DNA of 19,936 nucleotides, taken from JAGTRI01 sp964580405 (GTDB taxonomy: Archaea > Thermoproteota > Bathyarchaeia > Bathyarchaeales > DTEX01). The stretch is from the NCBI GenBank assembly GCA_964580405.1, contig CAZOKM010000024.1:1-19936 (forward strand), in the 5' to 3' direction. Made by a program: the position numbers and the translations under genes. This document shows positions 1 to 6,714 of the stretch, in pieces. Every line of letters starts with the position of its first letter. Positions within the stretch are counted from its first letter, which is position 1. The notes under the pieces are model-generated. The model worked only from the letters and a program-made list of their open reading frames with translations, searched no databases and was not told the origin of the DNA.

Positions 1-1706
1 TCGATCATGCCCTCCAGCCCCACGAACACCAAGTCGTCCTCGACTGATTCTATGTTGGTTTCGTCATAGTCGTCTGGGAGAGGCTTGTACGCCATGGCGA
101 GGACCCGCAGCGCTGAGCTAGCCATCTGCTCGTTGACCTCCATTATTTTTGTGCGGGCAGCTGCAGTGAGCTTCTTCTCCTTGCCTTCTGCGAGGGCGCG
201 AGTGCATCTTTCCAGCATTATTTCTGGCGCACCCTTCACGAAGGCAACTTTCCCCTTCTCAGGCGTCACGTGAACGGTTGCCATCCTCTTTCTTTCAGAG
301 GTGAAGGGCGCCTCGCCAACACGTGGGTACAATTTGGTTAATAGTTCCGAGGTGAGGCCTGCTTTTGCGGCAGCGACCACCAACGCTCCTTCAGTGGGGT
401 CGCCCACGATGCTCCATAATCCCTTCTCGTCCTGCTCAAGATGAGCGTTGCTGCAGAGGGAACCGATTTTTAGCAACATCGAAACGTCAGGGTCAGCTGA
501 TGCGTCACCTTTTATACTGCCCTGAAGCTCGCCCTTGGGCTCGTAGCCGACTCCCGAAACCTCGACGAACTGGTCTCCCGCGAACAGTCTGCGGACGGTC
601 ATTTCGCCCTTCGTCAAGGTTCCAGTCTTGTCTGAGCAGATGACGGTGACTGCGCCCAAGCCTTCGGCTGCCGACAGCTTACGGATTATGGCGTTCCTCT
701 TGGCGAATTCCCGCGCCCCCAAGGCGAGGCTTATGGTCACGATTGCGGGTAAGCCTTCTGGGACAGCGGATACGGCCAGCGAAATTGAGGACATGAAGGC
801 CTGAATGAACCCTTCGATGTTTAATGCCCCCTGCCCATGCCAGATGACTGATGCTACCTCAAAAGCTTCCAGCCCGAAAATGAGAACACAAACCAGAACA
901 ACGACCTTGCCGATTTTCTTGGCGAAGGCGTCAAGCTTCTTCTGAAGTGGAGTCTCTTCCTCTTCAGCCTCCTGCACGAGCTCAGCGATTTTACCGAACT
1001 CCGTCTGCATTCCGGTAGTCGTGACCACGGCTCTGCCGCGACCGTACGTCGTGTGGGTCGCAGTGAAGACCATGTTCCGCCTGTCCGAAACGGGGGTGCC
1101 TTCTGGAAGAACATCTGAAGCGTCCTTTCCCACGGCTGTTGATTCACCAGTGAGGATTGCCTCGTCCGTTTTCAACTCGATGCTTTCTATCAGCCGCGCG
1201 TCCGCAGCCACGTGGTCCCCCGACTCGAGAACCAGTATGTCACCAGGAACAATCTCGCGGGCTGGAATAACCACCTCTTTTCCTCCCCTCATCACCCGAG
1301 CCTTTGGGGCTGCCAGCTTCTTCAGGGCTTCGAGGGCTTTTTCCGCGCGGAACTCTTGAACGAATCCTGCGACTGCGACGAGGAGCACGATTATTGCGAT
1401 GACTATTGCGTCAGCGTACGTTTCCAGAGCGTCTTTTGGCGATTCACCTGGCAGTGTGGGTTGTTGCAGCTCATAGTAGCCTATGACAACTGAAAATATG
1501 GTGGCTGCGATGAGGAGCAGGATGAAGATGTCGCGGAACTCGTCTAGGAACATTTGGAGGGGCGTCCTCCGCTTCCGCTCTTTCAGCTCGTTGAACCCGT
1601 ACTGTTCCAGACGTGCCTTGGCTTCCTGCTCGCTCAGACCATCTTTGGAGCTCCCCAGACCCTTCAAGGTCTCTTCGGTTGCCTTGCCGTGCCAGTTTTC
1701 AGCCAA
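1..1706 (-). CDS. P-type cation (calcium-type) transporting ATPase, N-terminal part, cut by window edge
   Basis: Partial gene; 568 codons are visible and the C-terminus lies beyond base 1. It should be an integral-membrane pump that exports or sequesters Ca2+ or a similar cation using ATP. Visible parts in order: cation-ATPase N-terminal domain (WHGKATEE, residues 5-12), first membrane hairpin (about 58-76 and 98-115), actuator domain with TGES (186-189), third and fourth membrane segments with the PEGLP ion-site motif (316-320), phosphorylation motif DKTGT (359-363), and nucleotide-domain motifs GDPTE (435-439) and KGAPE (491-495). PEGLP plus this N-terminal domain fits the P2 (SERCA/PMR1-like) group; the ion cannot be fixed without the missing M5-M6. 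The start is TTG at 1706, chosen because AGTGAG lies about 7 bases before it and a TATA box at 1753-1760 would start transcription downstream of the in-frame GTG at 1745, which is the alternative. Confidence 0.9.
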   Translation of the reverse strand, partial: MAENWHGKATEETLKGLGSSKDGLSEQEAKARLEQYGFNELKERKRRTPLQMFLDEFRDIFILLLIAATIFSVVIGYYELQQPTLPGESPKDALETYADAIVIAIIVLLVAVAGFVQEFRAEKALEALKKLAAPKARVMRGGKEVVIPAREIVPGDILVLESGDHVAADARLIESIELKTDEAILTGESTAVGKDASDVLPEGTPVSDRRNMVFTATHTTYGRGRAVVTTTGMQTEFGKIAELVQEAEEEETPLQKKLDAFAKKIGKVVVLVCVLIFGLEAFEVASVIWHGQGALNIEGFIQAFMSSISLAVSAVPEGLPAIVTISLALGAREFAKRNAIIRKLSAAEGLGAVTVICSDKTGTLTKGEMTVRRLFAGDQFVEVSGVGYEPKGELQGSIKGDASADPDVSMLLKIGSLCSNAHLEQDEKGLWSIVGDPTEGALVVAAAKAGLTSELLTKLYPRVGEAPFTSERKRMATVHVTPEKGKVAFVKGAPEIMLERCTRALAEGKEKKLTAAARTKIMEVNEQMASSALRVLAMAYKPLPDDYDETNIESVEDDLVFVGLEGMI

Positions 1707-1752
1707 AGCCGTCTCACTTTGATGTAAATTCCATTTTCTAAACACAACTTGC

Positions 1753-1760
1753 CCTATAAG
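1753..1760 (-). promoter_or_regulatory. TATA box for the P-type ATPase gene
   Basis: On the minus strand this reads CTTATAGG. About 26 bases further on, transcription would begin near 1731, giving a leader of roughly 25 bases before the TTG at 1706. Inferred from spacing only. Confidence 0.4.
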
Positions 1761-1835
1761 GCTTTTGTGAACACGTAATACAATGAGACCTTCACAAACT
1801 TGTCACCATTTTTGGGGCATGCTTTTTTACGTGAG

Positions 1836-1843
1836 ATTATAAG
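1836..1843 (+). promoter_or_regulatory. TATA box for the nucleotidyltransferase gene
   Basis: ATTATAAG within an AT-rich stretch. Transcription would start near 1866, about 20 bases before the ATG at 1885. Confidence 0.5.
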
Positions 1844-1884
1844 ACATAGTATCATATCATGTTCTACTGCTATTAGTCAGAACG

Positions 1885-2958
1885 ATGGCGATGTTTGGTA
1901 TGACGGATGACGAGACGTTTCCTAGGTTTCTCGGAGCTGCTAAGAAGGCTTCAGAGGAGTTGTTGAAGGAGTTGGGCGACAACCTCTTAACATCATACGT
2001 TTACGGCTCACTCGCTAGGGGAGACTACAGGGAAAGCAGCGACGTGGACCTCCACATCGTCCTCAGAGACTACGCCCAAGCCGACCGCGTCCCTCACACC
2101 AAATGGGTCGGAGGCATCCCCGTCGGAGTGTCCCCCCACCCGCTTTCTTTCTATCAGACAACGCCCGAATGGATACTTGATAATATAGACACGGCGGCAA
2201 GGTGGGAAGGACTGTGGGAGCTAGCGAAAATCATTATTCTTTACGACCCCAACAACATTGTTCCTCCGTTCCAAAAGAAGATGCTGCCAATCCTAGGAAA
2301 CGAATCATTGTTGAATGCCCGAGCTAAGCTAAGCTTCGAACTGGTTAAGACCGAAGCAGTGAAAGTCCAGAAGGAAACCAGCAAAGGCACCCTAGTACAG
2401 GCAATCTGCCACATGTACGCGTTGGGAGGCGGTGGTGACGCTTATTCTGGCGCAGCGGTTCACGTTCTGAAAACTGTTGTAAGGTTCTCGGGGCTGCCGC
2501 TTACGACGCAGCGGATTTGGCTCCGGTTCGTTGAAGCTTGCGGCAAACTGAACAAGCCTGAACTTCAGAGTCTCATGGAAGATTGTTACGGGACCAACCA
2601 GACGAACCGAACGAGCCTTCAGGAAATCGTTGACGAAACGTTCAACCTTGTAGACTCAGTCATCGCTGGGTTCCTCGCTTCTCCAGAGGCGATTACTAAT
2701 TTGAAGCGGTTCAAGCTGGCAGTCGCTGAGCACCTTGAAAAAGGAGAAACCAGCGCAGCATGCGTGTACATGCTGGGTAATTTTTCGTCCAATTATCTCG
2801 GGTTCAATGATGAAGGACGCCAAAACCAAATCGGTCAGAAACTTAAGGAGCTCTTGCACAAAACCTCTGGGGTCCGCAGCCAAGAAGAGCTTAAAAACAG
2901 AATGAAACCGTTGCAGAAAGCCATGGACGTAATACAGAAGGAACTTTTGAGAAACTAG
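1885..2958 (+). CDS. Nucleotidyltransferase-domain protein with long helical C-terminal region
   Basis: A 357-residue soluble protein. Residues about 25-130 hold a minimal nucleotidyltransferase (MNT/Pol-beta) fold: GSLARGD at 41-47 supplies the GS motif and DVD at 53-55 the metal-binding aspartates, in the usual spacing. Such proteins transfer AMP or another nucleotide to a small molecule or protein; the substrate here is unknown. The third carboxylate expected on a later strand is not obvious: the segment reads GIPVGVSPHPLSF near residues 76-88, with no Asp or Glu. The remaining 220 or so residues are mostly helical, which may act as an acceptor or substrate domain as in aminoglycoside or kanamycin nucleotidyltransferases. 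Three Met codons lie near the start (1885, 1891, 1900); the first is used because the promoter lies about 20 bases upstream, and no clear Shine-Dalgarno site is seen. A TTTTTT run follows the stop. Confidence 0.75.
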   Translation: MAMFGMTDDETFPRFLGAAKKASEELLKELGDNLLTSYVYGSLARGDYRESSDVDLHIVLRDYAQADRVPHTKWVGGIPVGVSPHPLSFYQTTPEWILDNIDTAARWEGLWELAKIIILYDPNNIVPPFQKKMLPILGNESLLNARAKLSFELVKTEAVKVQKETSKGTLVQAICHMYALGGGGDAYSGAAVHVLKTVVRFSGLPLTTQRIWLRFVEACGKLNKPELQSLMEDCYGTNQTNRTSLQEIVDETFNLVDSVIAGFLASPEAITNLKRFKLAVAEHLEKGETSAACVYMLGNFSSNYLGFNDEGRQNQIGQKLKELLHKTSGVRSQEELKNRMKPLQKAMDVIQKELLRN

Positions 2959-2975
2959 CGCAGATTTTAACGTTG

Positions 2976-2981
2976 TTTTTT
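2976..2981 (+). terminator. T-run terminator after the nucleotidyltransferase gene
   Basis: A run of six T, 18 bases after the stop codon. Archaeal termination commonly uses oligo-T without a hairpin. The next gene has its own TATA box, so separate transcripts are likely. Confidence 0.35.
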
Positions 2982-3009
2982 GGGCGAATGGGAATCCGTT
3001 TTGAAAAGT

Positions 3010-3018
3010 TTTAATATG
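3010..3018 (+). promoter_or_regulatory. TATA box for the HAD phosphatase gene
   Basis: TTTAATATG preceded by the purine-rich GAAAAG (possible BRE). Its centre is about 30 bases before the ATG at 3044, which fits a leaderless transcript. Confidence 0.45.
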
Positions 3019-3043
3019 TAGCCGCTGGATGTGGTTGCGAGGA

Positions 3044-3715
3044 ATGGCTGTGGACATAAGGGCGGTTCTTTTCGACCTCGGGGGAACGCTGATTAAGACT
3101 GCTCCTGTCCCGATAATTTTTGAAAGAATCTTATCCAGCCATGGGATTCGCGCGAAGCAAAACGTTGATGAAGCCTTTCTCAGCGAAGTCGCCAAAGAGA
3201 TGGCGAATGATCACGGACTACCTTACCGAGAGTTTTGGCGCATATACAATGGCAGGATTTTGAGGAAAATGGGAGTCAGCAGGAACATCGAAGAACTTGC
3301 TGACACGATCTCCGATGAATGGTGGATGAACGCTGGTCTTGAACTGTTCCCCGAAGTGAAGGATACGCTGCTGACGCTTCGAAGGCGGGGGCTGAAACTG
3401 GGGATGGTGACGAACGGCTTCAGGAAGGACATTGAGGACATTTTCCAAAGGGTCAGCTTGTCGGACAAATTCGACGTGACGGTGGGCGTGGACGACGTAG
3501 GAGCTAGGAAGCCTGACAGAAAGATATTCATGCACGCGTTGGAAAAGTTGGCAATCGACCCTCAAGAGGCGCTTTTCGTTGGAGACAACACCGAACTTGA
3601 TTACAGAGGCGCAGAAGATTCTGGGCTCAAACCGATACTGATTGACAGAAGCAACAAGATTTCTGGCGAATACACAAAAATCCGTAGCCTGAAAGAAGTA
3701 ATTCAATTCATTTAA
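3044..3715 (+). CDS. HAD-superfamily hydrolase (phosphatase-like)
   Basis: A 223-residue cytosolic protein with all four haloacid-dehalogenase motifs: motif I FDLGGTL with nucleophile Asp11, motif II VTNG with Thr123, motif III Lys156 in ARKPD, and motif IV GDN with Asp181 and Asp186. The region between motifs I and II is a helical C1 cap. Most likely it hydrolyses a phosphate ester of a small metabolite. Motif I is DLGGT rather than DxDxT, so the usual second aspartate (general acid/base) is glycine; that variant occurs in some HAD branches and may indicate a different or weaker chemistry. An in-frame ATG at 3029 would add five residues, but the TATA box at 3010-3018 places the transcript start near 3040, so 3044 and leaderless translation are preferred. 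It converges with the proteasome gene, 20 bases apart. Confidence 0.85.
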   Translation: MAVDIRAVLFDLGGTLIKTAPVPIIFERILSSHGIRAKQNVDEAFLSEVAKEMANDHGLPYREFWRIYNGRILRKMGVSRNIEELADTISDEWWMNAGLELFPEVKDTLLTLRRRGLKLGMVTNGFRKDIEDIFQRVSLSDKFDVTVGVDDVGARKPDRKIFMHALEKLAIDPQEALFVGDNTELDYRGAEDSGLKPILIDRSNKISGEYTKIRSLKEVIQFI

Positions 3716-3735
3716 AATTCGCTGTAAGCGTGGCT

Positions 3736-4380
3736 TTACGGTTTTTCCAGCAGGTTCTTCTTTTCCTGTTCAGACAGTTCTGTGTAGCCTTTGTCCACGG
3801 TGATCGTTGCTATGTCGAAGCTGTCGCCCGTGTAGACGTTCCGCTTCATCGCCGACCGAATCGCGTCTGCAGCCAGAACGAGTCCTTCCTTTAGGTTCAT
3901 CTGCTTGTTGTACCCGCTTTCGAGAACTCCGTAGGCGATGGGGGAACCTGAGCCCGTCGATATCATGTCGTCCTCTATCACGCTTCCGAACGGGTCCAGA
4001 GAGTACAGGTGGAACCCCTCTGAGTCGCAGCCTCCAACGATGACCTGAACGGCGTAGGGGTAGTACCTCTGCGAGAACAGGACCTGAGAAGCGAGGTTCG
4101 CGACCGTCTTCACGGACGCTTCGCGTTTCCTCTGAAAAGCGTAGATCGAGGCGTTCGCCCTCAGGATGTCAAGCAGGTTCAGGGCTTCAGCTGGGACGCC
4201 CGCGATGGTCATGCCTATGTTCCTCGTTATTTGGTAAACCTTTTTGACTTTCTTGTGCGCCACGAAGCCCGGAAGCATCGTCGCCCGCGTGTCAGTGGCC
4301 AAGATGACGCCGTCGACGCACTTGACCGCTAATGTGGTGGTTCCCTTCAGCTTCATGCCGTCAACGTTAGTTCGGGACAT
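3736..4380 (-). CDS. psmB: Proteasome subunit beta
   Basis: A 214-residue catalytic subunit of the archaeal 20S proteasome, the cytosolic barrel protease fed by PAN/Cdc48-type ATPases. The propeptide MSRTNVDGMKLKG should be removed by autocleavage between Gly13 and Thr14 to expose the nucleophile in TTTLAVK. In mature numbering the catalytic set is visible: Thr1, Asp17 (ATDTRA) and Lys33 (in HKKVKKVY). The SGSGSPIAYG segment is also typical of the family. Length is normal. Start is ATG at 4380. A TATA box at 4419-4427 gives a leader of about 18 bases, and GAGG or GTGA lies shortly before the ATG. The alpha subunit is not in this window, as is common in archaea. Many archaea carry two beta paralogues; which one this is cannot be told here. 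Confidence 0.97.
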   Translation of the reverse strand: MSRTNVDGMKLKGTTTLAVKCVDGVILATDTRATMLPGFVAHKKVKKVYQITRNIGMTIAGVPAEALNLLDILRANASIYAFQRKREASVKTVANLASQVLFSQRYYPYAVQVIVGGCDSEGFHLYSLDPFGSVIEDDMISTGSGSPIAYGVLESGYNKQMNLKEGLVLAADAIRSAMKRNVYTGDSFDIATITVDKGYTELSEQEKKNLLEKP

Positions 4381-4418
4381 TTCACGCAGCCTCTAGTCAT
4401 GCAGAAACGGGGAAACGG

Positions 4419-4427
4419 CATATAAAC
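4419..4427 (-). promoter_or_regulatory. TATA box for psmB
   Basis: Reads GTTTATATG on the minus strand. Transcription would begin near 4398, about 18 bases before the ATG at 4380. Confidence 0.5.
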
Positions 4428-4540
4428 ATTTAGACTTTAGGGGAAAACTTCGAATACCGCGATTCAGACTTTTATTGATAACAGAATTGCAGCAATAACT
4501 ATGTTGATTATGACTTACCAAAAGACAATGATGCCATGTA

Positions 4541-4550
4541 AACTTTATTA
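4541..4550 (+). promoter_or_regulatory. TATA box for tRNA-Ile
   Basis: AACTTTATTA centred about 32 bases before the first base of the mature tRNA, consistent with a short 5' leader removed by RNase P. Confidence 0.4.
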
Positions 4551-4577
4551 CGTGGAATCCCACAAAAATACCACAGT

Positions 4578-4652
4578 GGGCTGGTGGCTCAGCTTGGCTA
4601 GAGCATTCGGCTGATAACCGAAGGGTCGAGAGTTCAAATCTCTCCCGGCCCA
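4578..4652 (+). tRNA. tRNA-Ile(GAT)
   Basis: A complete 75-base cloverleaf without intron. Acceptor 4578-4584 (GGGCTGG) pairs with 4645-4651 (CCGGCCC), with one U-G pair. D stem GCTC/GAGC is at 4587-4590 and 4601-4604. Anticodon stem TTCGG/CCGAA is at 4606-4610 and 4618-4622, with loop CTGATAA and anticodon GAT at 4613-4615, decoding AUC/AUU isoleucine. Variable loop GGGTC; T stem GAGAG/CTCTC with loop TTCAAAT at 4633-4639. The discriminator is A4652; the next bases are CTA, so CCA must be added after transcription. The AT-rich ParA block begins immediately downstream. Confidence 0.97.
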
Positions 4653-5062
4653 CTATTCATTTTTCATAGACCATTATGCATTATTCGTGTTTCTAGAACA
4701 GTTTGACGCCTTTAACCTTCCATTTGGAGCGGAAGACTGCTTTATCAGTGCTTTTACCTCGTATATTATTAGTTAGCGTATGTATTCGTAGTTTTTTTAT
4801 TATTATGATTTTGCATGGCGGATGCAGATCATAGTGTTTCAGATGCTTTTGTGTCCGAGGAACTTTATCATGCAGAAGATAGTTCATCAGTATAATAGTA
4901 AAGCATGATTGCCTTCTAGTATCTGAAAGTGCGGTGGTGGATTCCCATCATTGAAAGATAGACGTAGACTAACAATCCCTAAAACCTCAGGGCAGAGTAA
5001 AAAATGGATAAAATGCTTAATCGACTAAATAAGAAACAAATTTACATTACTCTAAACTTCTA
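4653..5062. other. AT-rich gene-poor stretch between tRNA-Ile and the ParA module
   Basis: About 410 bases with no convincing gene. It opens with a T-rich stretch (about 4655-4664) that may end the tRNA transcript. Composition is markedly richer in A and T than the flanking chromosomal genes. A 64-codon minus-strand reading frame at 4693-4887 has runs of Ile, Lys and His without domain features, and I do not call it. No tRNA-derived direct repeat, CRISPR spacing or integrase fragment was seen. It may be a decayed insertion remnant or an untranscribed spacer. Confidence 0.5.
4655..4664 (+). terminator. T-rich terminator after tRNA-Ile
   Basis: ATTCATTTTT directly after the mature 3' end. A T-rich stretch like this commonly ends archaeal tRNA transcripts. 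Confidence 0.35.
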
Positions 5063-5461
5063 TCATTCCTTCGAGGATGCACGCTTGGCAATAATATTGA
5101 GCGTGTCAACATTTTCAAGAGCATTTTGAATAAATTCATTTATTCCCTTCTTTCCCATTTTCATGATCTTCCATTTTGATATTCCAAGTTCCCTTTGTGC
5201 CAATTCAGAGAGTTCTTCACGGGAAAGTAGCAATCTGAATCCAGGGTCGCGGAGTTGCGAGAGGTCTACATTCTTTAAGAATTCAGTTCTCTCCGCACTT
5301 GAATGCCCTTCGCTTTGCTTCGTCGTTTCTTTTAAAATCAAGCTCAAGTCGTCGAGAGTTAGTTGTGAATATGGTTTGAAAACTTCGATAAATAAAGTCA
5401 AATTCTGCCAATCTCCTTGATCTCTCGATATCTTTTTCAGAAAGGTTTCATTTGCTTTCAA
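5063..5461 (-). CDS. Unrecognised small protein, partner of the ParA gene
   Basis: I do not recognise this protein. From the first usable start (TTG at 5461) it has 132 residues: charged, soluble, mostly helical, without cysteine or membrane segments. The Lys-rich segment SKWKIMKMGKKG lies near residues 95-106. The frame stays open upstream to 5548, right where parA ends, and the added codons read as real protein (a basic stretch SSNKKISQRQIKVATLL leading into the annotated start), so the true product may be about 161 residues from an unusual start (see findings). It follows the ParA gene in the same direction without its own visible promoter, so co-transcription is likely. By analogy with ParA operons the second gene could be the DNA- or cargo-binding adaptor that stimulates the ATPase; this rests on position only. 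Confidence 0.6.
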   Translation of the reverse strand: MKANETFLKKISRDQGDWQNLTLFIEVFKPYSQLTLDDLSLILKETTKQSEGHSSAERTEFLKNVDLSQLRDPGFRLLLSREELSELAQRELGISKWKIMKMGKKGINEFIQNALENVDTLNIIAKRASSKE

Positions 5462-5541
5462 AATCTTAAGTAAGGTTGCTACTTTGATCTGTCTTTGGCT
5501 TATCTTTTTGTTAGAAGATTCATTTGATATTTCAACTTTGT

Positions 5542-6489
5542 TTATAATGCATCAACTCTCCTTTTTATCTCCATCGTCACTTTCGTGAAAGCCTCTGGAA
5601 AACCTCTCTTCCCAATGTTTTGCTCAGAGGGAAACTCGTATACTGGGAGCCTCCAAGTCAATGACTGGCTGACCCCGACTCCTTCTTCAATCATTGGCTC
5701 GATAATTTCGCCGTGATTATATATTCTTTGTAGCCCTCCTAAATGTTGAGTTGCGTCATTTGTCCATCCACTACATGACCCAGCCGGCTTTATTCTAAAT
5801 ATTACGATTCCTAAGAATTTCCGCGAAGAAATATACGTTGATACTATCTTCTCTCCCTTTGTTTTCAGAAATCCCGATAAAGTATTAAATTGATCTTCAA
5901 TCTTTGACATCATTTGTTCTGTCAAATGAGGTGTTCCTCGTATCGACACAGCATCAGGAATCGCTGGAACTACATAACCGTGTGAAGAGGCCAAAGCATT
6001 TTGGGTGACAATTTTTGTTGCTGGAGGGCAATCAAATATAATGTAATCATAGAGTTCATCTATCGCGTTTTGAGATAACCACTCACATAAAAGTGTCCTT
6101 TTACGCCATTCAGATTCCACTGCGTTTCCTACAGTTGAACTTGTGAGGTCGATCTCCGTCTCATCAAGAGAAAGTGCTGATGGTATAATATCGAGTCTTG
6201 GATAAAATGCACCAAGGTTTCCACTTGGGTGGTGTATGATTTCTTTTCCCGGCATTGATCCTTTTCCTATCATGCTTTTAAAAATTTGGTCGATAGTTTT
6301 ATGCTCTTCCACCGCCTCGTCCCATGCTTTACCGCCAAGACAAACTATTGACAGACTGCTTTGATGATCAACATCACAAAGTAAAACATTAACATCTTTC
6401 ATTGAGGCCAGTTTGCAGCCAATTTGAAAAGCAAGTGTAGTCTTTCCTACGCCACCTTTAAAATTTATTATGCTGAAGCGCTTGGTCAT
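5542..6489 (-). CDS. ParA/Soj-type P-loop ATPase
   Basis: A 315-residue member of the ParA/MinD (SIMIBI) ATPases, which dimerise on ATP and bind DNA or membrane to position cargo such as plasmids, chromosomes or protein complexes. The deviant Walker A motif KGGVGKTT is at residues 11-18 (signature Lys11 and P-loop Lys16). Walker A' is DVD at 39-41, and Walker B is IIFDCPP with Asp153. There is no N-terminal helix-turn-helix domain, so it is the short Soj-like form rather than P1-type ParA. There is no C-terminal amphipathic helix of the MinD type, which favours DNA over membrane. The start is ATG at 6489; a TATA box centred 28 bases upstream means the mRNA is probably leaderless. Gene and surroundings are AT-rich compared with the rest of the window, and a tRNA gene lies about 0.9 kb beyond the stop, both suggesting acquisition on a mobile element. 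No ParB homologue is seen. Confidence 0.88.
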   Translation of the reverse strand: MTKRFSIINFKGGVGKTTLAFQIGCKLASMKDVNVLLCDVDHQSSLSIVCLGGKAWDEAVEEHKTIDQIFKSMIGKGSMPGKEIIHHPSGNLGAFYPRLDIIPSALSLDETEIDLTSSTVGNAVESEWRKRTLLCEWLSQNAIDELYDYIIFDCPPATKIVTQNALASSHGYVVPAIPDAVSIRGTPHLTEQMMSKIEDQFNTLSGFLKTKGEKIVSTYISSRKFLGIVIFRIKPAGSCSGWTNDATQHLGGLQRIYNHGEIIEPMIEEGVGVSQSLTWRLPVYEFPSEQNIGKRGFPEAFTKVTMEIKRRVDAL

Positions 6490-6511
6490 AAGTTAAAGGC
6501 TCCGAACGAGT

Positions 6512-6521
6512 GTTATAAATT
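6512..6521 (-). promoter_or_regulatory. TATA box for the ParA operon
   Basis: Reads AAATTTATAAC on the minus strand, with its centre about 28 bases before the ATG at 6489, so the parA transcript is predicted to be leaderless. Confidence 0.55.
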
Positions 6522-6574
6522 TAACGGTTATTACATCCGCTTTTTTAAGATCTTTACTCAATAATCCCAATTCT

Positions 6575-6593
6575 ATAGACCAAAATAGACCAA
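6575..6593. repeat. Two direct copies of ATAGACCAA, 10-base period, upstream of parA
   Basis: Identical nonamers at 6575-6583 and 6585-6593 are spaced by one helical turn, about 55 bases upstream of the parA TATA box. A perfect palindrome CAGAGCTCTG follows at 6604-6613. One helical turn of spacing is usual for cooperative protein binding, so an operator or a centromere-like site is possible. Confidence 0.4.
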
Positions 6594-6714
6594 GAATCTT
6601 TTTCAGAGCTCTGTATTAAACTGAAATGGAGCTCACTAACTAGTTTCATTCATCGAATAATTTTTTTTTAGTTTTTGGGAAGTGTATGAAGGCCTAACAT
6701 GTATTGACGACTGG

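Noticed and set aside
3218..3706. Long minus-strand frames over the HAD gene and similar shadows over the nucleotidyltransferase, C45 and URO-D genes
   Set aside because: They overlap genes with clear motifs on the other strand and show no domain signal or ribosome site of their own.
4393..4653. An 86-codon minus-strand frame starting MGRERFELSTLRLSAE
   Set aside because: It is the antisense reading of the tRNA-Ile gene. This artefact peptide is common in databases and is not a protein.
4693..4887. A 64-codon minus-strand frame after the tRNA
   Set aside because: It has low complexity (Ile/Lys/His runs), no ribosome site and no domain features; likely chance in AT-rich DNA.
4578..6714. A tRNA 3'-end direct repeat marking an integration site
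   Set aside because: I searched by eye for copies of the T-arm and acceptor sequence in the AT-rich block and saw none. Only the eight-base ATAGACCA recurs, which is too short to claim.
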